From Rathayibacter sp. VKM Ac-2856 (lineage in GTDB: Bacteria > Actinomycetota > Actinomycetes > Actinomycetales > Microbacteriaceae), in the NCBI RefSeq assembly GCF_013205055.1, contig NZ_JABMLF010000004.1, positions 62,001 through 126,000 of the forward strand: a stretch of 64,000 bases of DNA, in the 5' to 3' direction. The notes under the pieces are model-generated. The model did not search any database. It saw nothing but the letters and a program-made list of their open reading frames with translations, and was not told the origin of the DNA. The stretch's first letter is position 1. The number at the start of each line of letters is the position of its first letter. The position numbers and the translations under genes were made by a program. This document shows positions 15,138 to 22,837 of this stretch, one piece after another.

Positions 15138-15473
15138 GTGGCCGACACCGTGACCCTGACCCACTCCGCCGCGCTCGCGCGCCTCGGCTCCTCCCTGGCG
15201 GACGAGACCCGGGCGCGGATCCTGCTCGCGCTGCGCGAGGCGCCGGCAGTCCCGTCCGATCTCGCCGACGCGCTCGGGGTGTCGCGGCAGGTGATGTCGA
15301 ACCAGCTCGCCTGCCTGCGCGGCTGCGGGCTGGTCGAGGCCGTGAAGGACGGCCGGTACACCTGGTACCGCCTGGCAGAGACGCGGCTCGCCGGCGCGCT
15401 CGACGACCTGCTGCGGCTGGTCCTCGTGGTCGATCCGGACTGCTGCTCGGGCGAGGAGTGCCACTGCGCATGA
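15138..15473 (+). CDS. ArsR/SmtB-family metal sensor, CmtR-type
   Basis: 111 aa winged-helix repressor. The recognition region SRQVMSNQLACLRGCGLVEAV carries the Cys-x3-Cys pair that forms the Cd(II)/Pb(II) site in mycobacterial CmtR. The C-terminal tail DPDCCSGEECHC supplies further thiol ligands, more than in CmtR. It should repress its operon until Cd/Pb-like thiophilic metal binds. Its stop overlaps the start of the cation-efflux gene by 4 nt. The TACCGT box argues for a leaderless GTG start at 15138. Confidence 0.85.
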   Translation: MADTVTLTHSAALARLGSSLADETRARILLALREAPAVPSDLADALGVSRQVMSNQLACLRGCGLVEAVKDGRYTWYRLAETRLAGALDDLLRLVLVVDPDCCSGEECHCA

Positions 15474-16147
15474 GCGCCCTCACCCTCCGCGCCCCGCTCG
15501 ACCCGGCGCGCCGCCGCGTGCTGCAGCGGCGCATCCGCTGGATCGTCGCCGCGACGATCGCCTACAACGCGATCGAGGCGGTCGTCGCCCTCGCGGCGGG
15601 TACGGTCGCGTCCTCCAGCGCCCTGATCGGCTTCGGGCTCGACTCCCTCGTGGAGGTGCTGTCCGCGGCGGCCGTGGCGTGGCAGTTCGCCGGCCGCGAC
15701 CCGGAGGCGCGCGAGCGCGTCGCGCTGCGGGTGATCGCGCTGTCCTTCTTCGGCCTGGCCGCGTTCGTCACGGTCGACTCGGCCCGCGCGCTGCTCGGCT
15801 TCTCGGAGGCGCAGCACTCCCCCGTCGGGATCGCCCTCGCGGCCGTCAGCCTGCTGGTGATGCCGGCGTTCTCGCTCCTCGAGCGCCGCACCGGCCAGGA
15901 GCTCGGCTCCGCATCGGCGGTGGCCGACTCGAAGCAGACCCTGATCTGCTCCTACCTCTCCGCCGCCGTCCTCGTCGGCCTGCTGCTGAACAGCACCCTC
16001 GGCTGGACCTGGGCCGACCCGATCGCCGGCCTCGTCATCGCCGCGGTCGCCGTCCGCGAGGGCCTGGAGGCCTGGCGCGGCGACGCCTGCACGCAGCCGA
16101 TCTCCGCGCTCACGAGCGAGAGCCCGCGCTCCTGCAGCTGCTGCTGA
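15470..16147 (+). CDS. CDF-like cation efflux protein
   Basis: 225 aa, with about six membrane helices and no cytoplasmic ZT-dimer domain, so it is shorter than classical CDF proteins. The motif FGLDSLVEVLSAAAVAWQF matches the TM2 metal-site pattern (Asp/Glu face), and VADSKQTLICSYLSA with WADPIAGLVIAAVAVREG matches the TM5/TM6 metal site. The C-terminus ends CSCC, a possible metal-binding tail. The 4-nt ATGA overlap with the CmtR-type sensor makes a two-gene metal-resistance operon. Confidence 0.82.
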   Translation: MSALTLRAPLDPARRRVLQRRIRWIVAATIAYNAIEAVVALAAGTVASSSALIGFGLDSLVEVLSAAAVAWQFAGRDPEARERVALRVIALSFFGLAAFVTVDSARALLGFSEAQHSPVGIALAAVSLLVMPAFSLLERRTGQELGSASAVADSKQTLICSYLSAAVLVGLLLNSTLGWTWADPIAGLVIAAVAVREGLEAWRGDACTQPISALTSESPRSCSCC

Positions 16148-16203
16148 CGCGGCGGCCCGACGGAGCGCGGAAGCGCTGCGGCAGCCGTCGAGGCGGCGTG
16201 AAG

Positions 16204-16221
16204 ATGTAACAAGTGTTACAT
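16204..16221. promoter_or_regulatory. Palindromic operator over the ChrB-like promoter
   Basis: A perfect dyad: ATGTAACA, AG, TGTTACAT. The -10-like TACATT (16217-16222) overlaps its right arm and ends 6 nt before the GTG at 16229. Binding here would block transcription start directly. The ChrB-like product is the simplest candidate ligand; a PadR- or TetR-type regulator elsewhere is the alternative. Confidence 0.75.
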
Positions 16222-16228
16222 TCTCCGA

Positions 16229-16786
16229 GTGACCGAAACCACTTGGCTCCTCGTCGTCCCGCGCGTTCCCGCTCAGCCCTCGCGGCACCGCGTCGCCGTC
16301 TGGCGGGAGCTGCGCCGCCTCGGAGCGGTCCCGGCCGCCGCGGGGATGTGGGCCGTCCCCGACCTGCCCGCGTTCGCGGAGGGGCTGACCGCCGTCCGCG
16401 AGCTGGCCGAGCGCGGCGACGGCGGCCTCAGCGTGTTCCGGGCGACCGGGCACGGCGACGCCGACGCGACCGAGCTGCGTGACGCCTTCACGAGCACCCG
16501 CGTGGACGAGTGGAACGAGTTCGTCGCGGACTGCGGGAAGTTCGACGCCGAGATCGACCGCGAGTTCGCGAAGGAGAAGTTCACCTTCGGCGAGCTGGAG
16601 GAGGAGGAGCAGAGCCTGGACCGCCTGCGCCGCTGGCACCGCGACCTCCTGCGGCGGGACGCCTTCGCCCAGCCGGAGGCGCAGCGGGCGACCGAGCGCC
16701 TGGCGGTGAGCGCGGAGAAGCTGGCGGGCTACTCCGAGCGCGTCTACGCCGTGAACCTCCCCGCCGAGCCGACCGTCCCCGAATGA
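16229..16786 (+). CDS. ChrB N-terminal-domain protein (chromate-resistance regulator-like)
   Basis: 185 aa. The sequence LVVPRVPAQPSRHRVAVWRELRRLGAV, then GMWAVPD, DEWNEFVADCGKFDAEIDREF, KFTFGELEEEEQSLDRL and RDAFAQPEA matches the ChrB N-terminal (regulatory) domain. The second, chromate-responsive domain of full ChrB is absent. ChrB proteins repress chromate exporters, but no chrA is visible here. It overlaps the DUF1232 gene by 4 nt. The GTG start fits the TACATT -10 as a leaderless mRNA. Confidence 0.78.
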   Translation: MTETTWLLVVPRVPAQPSRHRVAVWRELRRLGAVPAAAGMWAVPDLPAFAEGLTAVRELAERGDGGLSVFRATGHGDADATELRDAFTSTRVDEWNEFVADCGKFDAEIDREFAKEKFTFGELEEEEQSLDRLRRWHRDLLRRDAFAQPEAQRATERLAVSAEKLAGYSERVYAVNLPAEPTVPE

Positions 16787-17202
16787 ACGCGGAGTGGTGG
16801 GGGCCGCCCCTCGCGGTCCTCGGCGGGCTCCTCCTCCTCTGGTGCGCGCTCCTCGCCGCCCTCTGGATCGAGCAGCGCCGCACCGGGCGCGCCGTCGACT
16901 GGCGCGAGGCGCTCCGGCTCGTGCCCGACCTCGTCCGCCTGATCCGCGCGCTCCTGCGCGACCCGGACGTCCCGCGGGCCGCCCGCTGGTCGCTCGTGGC
17001 GCTGCTCGGCTACCTGCTCCTCCCCCTCGACCTCGTTCCCGACGTCATCCCCGTCCTCGGGTTCGCGGACGACGTGATCCTCGTCGCCCTCGTCCTGCGC
17101 TACGTCGTCCGCCGCGCCGGCACCGAGGCCGTCCGCCGGCACTGGACCGGCAGCGACGACGGGCTCGCGACGGTCCTCGCGCTCACGCGCACCCGCGGGT
17201 AG
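16783..17202 (+). CDS. DUF1232 (YkvA-like) membrane protein
   Basis: 139 aa. An N-terminal helix (LAVLGGLLLLWCALLAAL) precedes the DUF1232 signature LVALLGYLLLPLDLVPDVIPVLGFADDVILVALVLRYV (residues ~70-107). Its ATG overlaps the stop of the ChrB-like gene, so both share an operon and probably the palindromic operator. Role unknown. Confidence 0.82.
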   Translation: MNAEWWGPPLAVLGGLLLLWCALLAALWIEQRRTGRAVDWREALRLVPDLVRLIRALLRDPDVPRAARWSLVALLGYLLLPLDLVPDVIPVLGFADDVILVALVLRYVVRRAGTEAVRRHWTGSDDGLATVLALTRTRG

Positions 17203-17340
17203 GAGCCGCCCCCGGCGAGCGCCGCCGGACGCCCGCTTCCGGACATGACCGCTAGCGGGCGTTGCCCCGCGCCCCGCCGGCTGCCACGGTCGCAGGGCGA
17301 CCGACGACGGTCCGCCGATTCGAAGGACCGCGGTGCGCCC

Positions 17341-17736
17341 ATGAACGATCCCCACTCCGAGATGACGCCCGAGGTGCTGGCCGCGTTCAGCGACGCCTGG
17401 TCACGGCACGACCTCGAGGCGCTGATGAGCCACGTCACCGACGACTGCGTCTACGGCGCGTCCGTCGGCCCCGAGCCCGGCCGCACCTGGACCGGGAAGG
17501 AGCAGGTCCGAGAGGGCTTCGCGCTCATGCTCGCCTTCGACACCGGCCAGGAGCGGCACGAGGAGGGGCAGCCCCTCATCTCCGGCTCGCGCGGCGCCGC
17601 CACCTGGTCCTTCACCGGCACCGGCCCGGACGGAGCGCCCCAGGTCACCCGGGGCTGCGACATCTACGAGTTCCGCGGCGGCAGGATCGCCCGCAAGGAC
17701 GCGTTCCGGAAGGTCTACCAGGCCGACGCGGAGTAG
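17341..17736 (+). CDS. SnoaL/NTF2-like protein
   Basis: 131 aa cone-shaped alpha+beta barrel protein: FSDAWSRHDLEALMSHVTDDCVY, TGKEQVREGFALML, and RGCDIYEFRGGRIARKDAFRKVYQ. This pattern is typical of SnoaL-like polyketide-cyclase/ketosteroid-isomerase relatives. Substrate unknown. Not clearly in an operon. Confidence 0.8.
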   Translation: MNDPHSEMTPEVLAAFSDAWSRHDLEALMSHVTDDCVYGASVGPEPGRTWTGKEQVREGFALMLAFDTGQERHEEGQPLISGSRGAATWSFTGTGPDGAPQVTRGCDIYEFRGGRIARKDAFRKVYQADAE

Positions 17737-17791
17737 CCCTTCGCGGAGATGTATACTCCTGGCAGCCCGGGTCGCTGAGCCCCGGGAAGTG

Positions 17792-17830
17792 AACCCGAGA
17801 CCCGTCCGGAAGGGACGCGGCGCTCGGGTT
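17792..17830 (+). other. Hairpin in intergenic region before the VOC gene
   Basis: An 8-bp stem AACCCGAG/CTCGGGTT encloses a second stem (GTCC/GGAC-type). It lies in the 264-nt gap between the SnoaL and VOC genes. A further CCCGGG-type pair sits just upstream (17766-17786). It may be a terminator of the SnoaL gene or a 5'-UTR structure. No known riboswitch recognised. Confidence 0.4.
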
Positions 17831-18000
17831 TCGCGCATTCAGGCGTCGACGTCGATCACCGCGCTGATCATCGGCAGGGCGCACCGCGGGTGCTCGTCCC
17901 GGCGCCGCACCCGGTCTCTTGACAGGGGCGGCGGGGCTCCTCATCATTCAGGGACGATCGGCGGCGCGGGCCGTCGGCACCCGGATGAGAGGGCGCAGCG

Positions 18001-18453
18001 ATGCCCACCACGATCTTCGTCAACCTGGCCGTCAGCGATCTCGGGCGGTCGCGCGCGTTCTTCGAGTCGCTCGGCTACTCCATCAACGAGGGGTTCAGCG
18101 ACGACAACGCCGTCAGCGTGGTGATCAGCGACACGATCACCGCGATGCTGCTCACCCGCGAGTTCTTCGCCGAGTTCACCAGCAAGACGATCATCGACGC
18201 CGCCACCTCGACCGAGGTGCAGCTCGCCCTCAGCGCCGAGAGCAAGGAGGAGGTCGACGCCGTGCACGCGAAGGCCCTCGCCGCGGGCGCGGTCGACGCC
18301 GGCACCCAGGACCACGGCTTCATGTACTCGAAGAGCTTCGACGACCCAGACGGCCACCACTGGGACTTCGTCTGGATGGACCCGGCCGCGGCGGCCGGCG
18401 GTGCGCCGGAGCTGAGCATCGAGGAGATGCGCGAGAACACGACGCACAGCTGA
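18001..18453 (+). CDS. VOC-family (lactoylglutathione-lyase-like) protein
   Basis: 150 aa. FVNLAVSDLGRSRAFFESLGYSIN opens the first beta-alpha-beta module. SKSFDDPDGHHWDFVWMDP closes the second with the metal-ligand His and Asp/Glu region. The length and spacing match the single-subunit VOC proteins annotated as glyoxalase/extradiol-dioxygenase-like. The insertion with TREFFAEFTSKTI is common in actinobacterial members. GAGAGGG lies upstream of the ATG. Substrate unknown. Confidence 0.82.
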   Translation: MPTTIFVNLAVSDLGRSRAFFESLGYSINEGFSDDNAVSVVISDTITAMLLTREFFAEFTSKTIIDAATSTEVQLALSAESKEEVDAVHAKALAAGAVDAGTQDHGFMYSKSFDDPDGHHWDFVWMDPAAAAGGAPELSIEEMRENTTHS

Positions 18454-18472
18454 GCCGGCTGCGCCCGGCCCG

Positions 18473-20548
18473 TCAGCCGCCGAGGACGACCCGGAGGATC
18501 TTCTCGCTGCTGTTGTTCGGGATGCTGTCCTTGTCGCCGGTGTTCGAGGTGGTGAGCCAGAGGCCGCCGCGGCCGTCGGGCTCGACCGTGCGCAGCCGGC
18601 CGTAGGTGCCGACGAAGTTCGCGGTGGGGGTCGCGAGCGCGTCGCCGACGATGGGCGCGCGGTAGAGGCGGGCGCCGCGGAGGCAGGCGATGTAGACGAC
18701 GTCGCGGACCACGGCGAGACCGGAGCAGGAGCCCGCGCTGGTCGGGTAGGTCTGCTTCGGGGCGATGAAGCCGGGGGTGCCGCAGCTGCCCGAGGTGCCC
18801 TCGCAGGCGGGCCAGCCGTAGTTGCCGCCGCGGACGATGAGGTTCGTCTCGTCCATCACGCTGTTGCCGAACTCCTGCTCCCAGAGCCTGCCCTGCGAGT
18901 CGAAGGCGAGGCCCTGCGGGTTGCGGTGCCCGTAGCTCCAGACGGCGGTGCCGAAGGGGTTGTCGGCGGGGATCGACCCGTCGGCGTTGATCCGCAGGAT
19001 CTTGCCGCTCAGCGAGCTCAGGTTCTGCGCGGTGGCGGTGTTCTGGCCGTCGCCGGTGCTGATGTAGAGCTTGCCGTCGGGGCCGAAGCGCAGGCGTCCG
19101 CCGTTGTGGTACTTGTTCCGCAGGATCCCGGAGACGAGGACCTGCACGGTGCTCGTGTCGAGGCGATCGCCGACGAGCTTGAGGCGGATCACCCGGTTGT
19201 CGGTGGGCGAGGTGTGCATGACGTAGAGCCACTGGTCGGTCGCGAAGGCGGGCGAGACCGCGATGCCGAGGAGGCCGCCCTCGCCGTCCGTGCTCTGCAC
19301 GTTCGGGACGGTGCCGAGGGAGGTCGTGGCGCCGGTGGCGGGGTTCAGGCGGAGGACGTCCTGCGCGTCGCGGCGGGAGTAGAGGACGCTCCCGTCGGGG
19401 ACGGCGGTGAGGCCCCAGGGGATGTCGGTGTCGGTGGCGGTCTGCGTGACGGAGCAGAAGGCGGTGCTGCAGGCGGCGCCGGTGGTCACGGCGGCCGCGG
19501 CGCTGCGGCTGGACGTGTTGCCCTGGGCGTCGACGGCCGCGACGGTGTAGGAGTAGGCGGTGCTCGCGGCGAGGCCGCTCTCGGTGAAGGTGGTGGCCGG
19601 TGCGGTCGTGCCGCTGCCGGCGACGGTGCCGACCTGGCTGGAGCCGCCGAACACGGTGTAGCTGCGCACTCCGACATCGTCGGTGCTCGCGGTCCAGGTG
19701 AGGGTGACGGCGGTGCCGGACGCCCGCGCGGTGAGGCCGGTCGGCCGGGTGGGCGCCTGGGTGTCGACGGAGCACTGCGGCACGGTGACGGCCACGGTGG
19801 GGCTGGCCTGCGAGACGTTGCCGGCGGCGTCGCGGGCGTTCACGTAGATCCCCCACTGCGCGCCGGGGACGACGTCGATGCCGGTGGCGAGGACGGTGCC
19901 GGCGACCGACGTCATGAACTGGCCGTCGTGGTAGACGTCGTAGCCGGTCACTCCGATGGAGTCGGTGGACGCGCCCCAGGAGAGCGTGGCGGTGCGGCAG
20001 GCGAGGTTCGCGATGCGCGGGCTCGTCGGAGCGGTGGGGGCGGTGGTGTCCGCGACGGAGGCGGTGGTGCGCCACTTCTGCCAGTCGCCGCCGGCGCAGG
20101 TGGCGATCTGCACGGAGGAGCGGTTCGCGGTCTTCCGGTCCTTGACGCTCAGGCAGAGGCCGGACGCGACACCGCGGATCGTGCCGTCGGTCTCGAGCCG
20201 CCACTTCTGCCAGTCGCCGCCGATGCAGTCGGAGATCTGCACATCGGCGCCGGCCGTCGTCGCGCGACCGCGCACCTCCAGGCACTTCGCGCCGCCGTAG
20301 ACGGCGATCTCGCCGCTCGCCGCGACCGTCCAGCTCTGGTTGGCGCCGCCGTTGCAGTCGTAGAGGACCACGATCGTGCGGTTCGCGGTCGACCCGTTCG
20401 GCACGTCGAGGCACCGCTTCGACGCGACCCCGGTGATCGGGGCGCCGGCCGCGACCGCCGCCTGCGCCGCGGGGGCCGGAGCGCCGGACACGATGAGGGC
20501 CAGCGCCAGAACGGCGACGGCGAGACTGCGGACGAACGTGGAACGCAT
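18473..20548 (-). CDS. Secreted CBM13(ricin)-FN3-FN3-PQQ-dependent sugar dehydrogenase fusion
   Basis: 691 aa. Signal peptide ~1-33; ricin-type lectin/CBM13 ~35-160 (KCLEVRG, QISDCIGGDWQKWRL, LCLSVKD); two fibronectin type III domains ~170-355 (TAPTSPRIAN..., TRPTGLTARASGTAVTLTW). The C-terminal ~330 residues are a soluble-GDH/YliI-like beta-propeller (DTDIPWGLTAVPDGSVLYSRR, GGLLGIAVSPAF, GGRLRFGPDGKLYISTGDG, SYGHRNPQGLAFD, GGNYGWPACEG). The His-Arg-Asn-Pro-Gln motif and GNYGWP are PQQ/Ca-site features of aldose dehydrogenases. It is probably an extracellular sugar oxidoreductase targeted to polysaccharide. AGAGGAA precedes the ATG at 20548. Confidence 0.88.
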   Translation of the reverse strand: MRSTFVRSLAVAVLALALIVSGAPAPAAQAAVAAGAPITGVASKRCLDVPNGSTANRTIVVLYDCNGGANQSWTVAASGEIAVYGGAKCLEVRGRATTAGADVQISDCIGGDWQKWRLETDGTIRGVASGLCLSVKDRKTANRSSVQIATCAGGDWQKWRTTASVADTTAPTAPTSPRIANLACRTATLSWGASTDSIGVTGYDVYHDGQFMTSVAGTVLATGIDVVPGAQWGIYVNARDAAGNVSQASPTVAVTVPQCSVDTQAPTRPTGLTARASGTAVTLTWTASTDDVGVRSYTVFGGSSQVGTVAGSGTTAPATTFTESGLAASTAYSYTVAAVDAQGNTSSRSAAAAVTTGAACSTAFCSVTQTATDTDIPWGLTAVPDGSVLYSRRDAQDVLRLNPATGATTSLGTVPNVQSTDGEGGLLGIAVSPAFATDQWLYVMHTSPTDNRVIRLKLVGDRLDTSTVQVLVSGILRNKYHNGGRLRFGPDGKLYISTGDGQNTATAQNLSSLSGKILRINADGSIPADNPFGTAVWSYGHRNPQGLAFDSQGRLWEQEFGNSVMDETNLIVRGGNYGWPACEGTSGSCGTPGFIAPKQTYPTSAGSCSGLAVVRDVVYIACLRGARLYRAPIVGDALATPTANFVGTYGRLRTVEPDGRGGLWLTTSNTGDKDSIPNNSSEKILRVVLGG

Positions 20549-20738
20549 CAGCGGGTTCCTCTCGGGGCGGCGCGAGGCGGGCGCCTGCACTGGTGGCCCT
20601 GTGCCGACCCTGGCACCGGCTCCCGCGCGCGACAACCGGCCCGAGCCGTCGTCTCGCGCCACGTTCGAGGCCCCTGGGGGCGAGCCCGGCTCACCGCGGG
20701 GCTGGCGGGGCGCCGCCGGCAGCACTCGCGGAGCGCGT

Positions 20739-20813
20739 TGCGCGCCCCTCATGCCGATCAGGGAGCGCGCTGCACGCCCTCCATGCCGATCAGGGAGCGC
20801 GCTGCACGCTCTT
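20739..20813. repeat. Tandem half-repeats preceding REPIN copy 1
   Basis: About two copies of a ~32-nt unit containing CATGCCGATCAGGGAGCGCG, then CTGCACG, run into the REP pair at 20814. A third diverged copy precedes the second REP pair near 20969-21001. The remaining part of the 20549-20738 gap holds nothing I can name. Confidence 0.6.
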
Positions 20814-20914
20814 CATGCTGATCGAGTAGCGCGCGCAGCGCGCGTATCGAGATCCTCCCGACGCACGGACACCTGGGTCTCGATACGCCCCTCCGGGGCT
20901 ACTCGACCGGCATG
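20814..20914. repeat. Inverted REP pair (REPIN-like), copy 1
   Basis: Two REP units point outward-in: CATGCTGATCGAGTAGC... and ...GGCTACTCGACCGGCATG, joined by TCTCGATACG-type cores and a 25-nt spacer. 101 bp; nearly identical to the element at 21002. Confidence 0.85.
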
Positions 20915-21001
20915 CAAGAGGGAGCGGCGGCGCAGGCGGCAGCACTCGCAGGGCGGGCTGCGCGCTCTTAGTGCCGATCAGGGAGCGCGCTGCTCCCCCT
21001 T

Positions 21002-21102
21002 CATGCTGATCGAGTAGCGCGCGCAGCGCGCGTATCGAGATCCACCCGACGCACGGACACGTGGGTCTCGATACGCCCCTCCGGGGCTACTCGACCAGCA
21101 TG
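21002..21102. repeat. Inverted REP pair (REPIN-like), copy 2
   Basis: Same 101-bp length as copy 1, differing at only a few positions, including the spacer (CCTCCCG versus CCACCCG; CACCTGG versus CACGTGG). Together with copy 1 it forms a direct repeat with 188-bp period. Confidence 0.85.
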
Positions 21103-21115
21103 GGGAGGGGGCGCT

Positions 21116-21121
21116 TAGGCT
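21116..21121 (+). promoter_or_regulatory. -10 element of a probable leaderless promoter
   Basis: TAGGCT ends 6 nt before the GTG at 21128; it lies immediately after REPIN copy 2. Confidence 0.4.
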
Positions 21122-21127
21122 CGCGGG

Positions 21128-21514
21128 GTGGTGGGGCGGAGGGTGACGGAGCGGGCGCAGGCGGCGCTGCTGCGGCGGCCGTGGACGCTGGCGGTGCTGA
21201 GCGGCGTGTTCGTGGCGATGATCCTCGTGCTCGCGGCGGACGCGGGCTGGGATCCGGCGGCGGTCGTCGGCGGGGGTCGCCGGCACGCGCCGCTGTGGCT
21301 GGTGGCGGGGATCGGGCTGCCGTTCTTCGGCACCGGAGTCGTGGTGGGCGTGGTGAAGCAGATCCGGCTCGGGCGGGAGCGGCGGCGGACCCCTCCCCCG
21401 AGCCCCGACATGGAGCGCCTGCGCCGCGACGGTCCGGGCTGGCTGAGCCGACGCGAGGCCGAGGCCCGCGACGGCAGCCCGCACGACCGCAGCCCGCGCG
21501 ACGGCAGCTGCTGA
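21128..21514 (+). CDS. Small membrane protein of unknown function
   Basis: 128 aa. Two helices (LAVLSGVFVAMILVLAADAG and LWLVAGIGLPFFGTGVVVGVV) precede a basic, disordered C-terminal tail with repeated DGSPHDRSPRDGS-like residues. The GTG start is supported by a TAGGCT box 6 nt upstream. No family recognised. Confidence 0.55.
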   Translation: MVGRRVTERAQAALLRRPWTLAVLSGVFVAMILVLAADAGWDPAAVVGGGRRHAPLWLVAGIGLPFFGTGVVVGVVKQIRLGRERRRTPPPSPDMERLRRDGPGWLSRREAEARDGSPHDRSPRDGSC

Positions 21515-21706
21515 CTCGCCCACTGGACCCGCATCGGGCTCCGGACGCCTCGCAGACCCCCGTTCGCGTCCACTCGCGGGGGACGACGGCCGCGAGTGGA
21601 CGCGCAGCGGGCGCTGGGGCGGGGTCAGGGCCCAGCAGGGGTCCAGTCGACGAAAGGGGTCCAGTCGACGAAAGGGGCCCCGTCGACGAAGTGCGCGCCC
21701 GGCCGC

Positions 21707-22837
21707 TCAGTCGACGGCCGCGCTCGTCCAGGCGAGCGCGTCCGCGACGGCGGCGGAGCCGGCCCCGACGACCGTGCCGTGGTCGAGCCCCGGGTACGCC
21801 CGCGCCTGCAGGTCGTCGTCCGCGACCGCGGCGGCCCAGCGCTCGAGCGACGCGGGCGCGATCACCGCGTCCCCCTCCCCCCAGACGACGAGCGTCGGGA
21901 CGCCCGGCGCCGTCGCCGCCGTGTTGTCCGCGAGGCGCTCCCGCAGGACGTCGGCCGAGTCGCCGAGCTCGACCGGGACCGCTCCGGACGCCACCTGCTC
22001 GAGGCCCGCGGTGAGCTCGGCTGTCGGCGCGTCGCCGAGGCATCCCTCCGCCACCGCCGCCAGCGTGGGCGCGAGCGCCGGCCCGAAGCCCTCGGTCGCG
22101 GCGTCGTCGCCGTACCAGGCGTCGTAGCCGGCGGCGATCCAGCCGCCGAGCAGCACGGCCGGCACCGGGGGCGCGGTCGGCGCGATCAGCTCGCCCGGAT
22201 CGACCGCGGGGGCGAAGGCGGCCACGGCGCGCACCGTCAGCTCCGGCGCGTACGAGGGGGCGGTGCTCGCCGTCCAGAGCGCCGCGTGCCCGCCCTGCGA
22301 GTGGCCCCAGACGGCGACGCCCGGCTCGAGGGCGCCGCCGGACAGCTGCCGCGCGGCGCGCACCGCGTCCAGCGACGCGCGCGCCTCGCCCTCGCCGACG
22401 AGGTACGGCATCGGCCGGTCGGTGCTCGGATCGGCGAGGTCCGGGGCGACGACGGTCCAGCCCGCGCCCACCAGCTCGTCGAGCGCGGGGATCGCCCCGC
22501 CGGTCAGCCAGCCGGGCACCTCGCTCGGCGAGCAGGCCGACCGCACGCCGGTCGTCCCGTGCTCCCACACCAGGATCCGCCCGTTCGCCGCGGCCGTCGG
22601 GCTGATCACGAGCGCGCGCGACGAGACCGGACGCTCCCGGACGTCAAGCGTCAGGAAGGCGACGCTCTGCACGACCGACCCGGCCGGCGCCGCACCGGTC
22701 CACGGCTGGACCTCGACGACGGTCCCCGGAGCGTCGGGACCGGGCGACGCGACGGGCGACGGCGCCTCCGGCACGCAGCCCGCGCAGGCCAGGAGCGTCC
22801 CGACCGCGACCGCCCCGACCGCGCGGCCCCGCCTCAC
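21707..22837 (-). CDS. Secreted lipoprotein alpha/beta-hydrolase (secretory-lipase-like)
   Basis: 376 aa. The lipobox LLAC (Cys 18) marks export. The alpha/beta-hydrolase core shows LVWEHGTTGV (oxyanion region), the nucleophile elbow WGHSQGGHAALW, VWGEGDAVIAPAS (acid) and PGLDHGTVV (His). The insert and order match the secretory lipase (LIP) family, so it probably hydrolyses esters or acylglycerols outside the cell. The GTG start overlaps the stop of the glycoside hydrolase by 4 nt, so the two are coupled. Confidence 0.82.
   Translation of the reverse strand: MRRGRAVGAVAVGTLLACAGCVPEAPSPVASPGPDAPGTVVEVQPWTGAAPAGSVVQSVAFLTLDVRERPVSSRALVISPTAAANGRILVWEHGTTGVRSACSPSEVPGWLTGGAIPALDELVGAGWTVVAPDLADPSTDRPMPYLVGEGEARASLDAVRAARQLSGGALEPGVAVWGHSQGGHAALWTASTAPSYAPELTVRAVAAFAPAVDPGELIAPTAPPVPAVLLGGWIAAGYDAWYGDDAATEGFGPALAPTLAAVAEGCLGDAPTAELTAGLEQVASGAVPVELGDSADVLRERLADNTAATAPGVPTLVVWGEGDAVIAPASLERWAAAVADDDLQARAYPGLDHGTVVGAGSAAVADALAWTSAAVD

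Noticed and set aside
18926-20821. 631-codon plus-strand frame over the PQQ dehydrogenase gene
   Set aside because: Glycine/Ala/Arg shadow of the minus-strand gene with no domain pattern.
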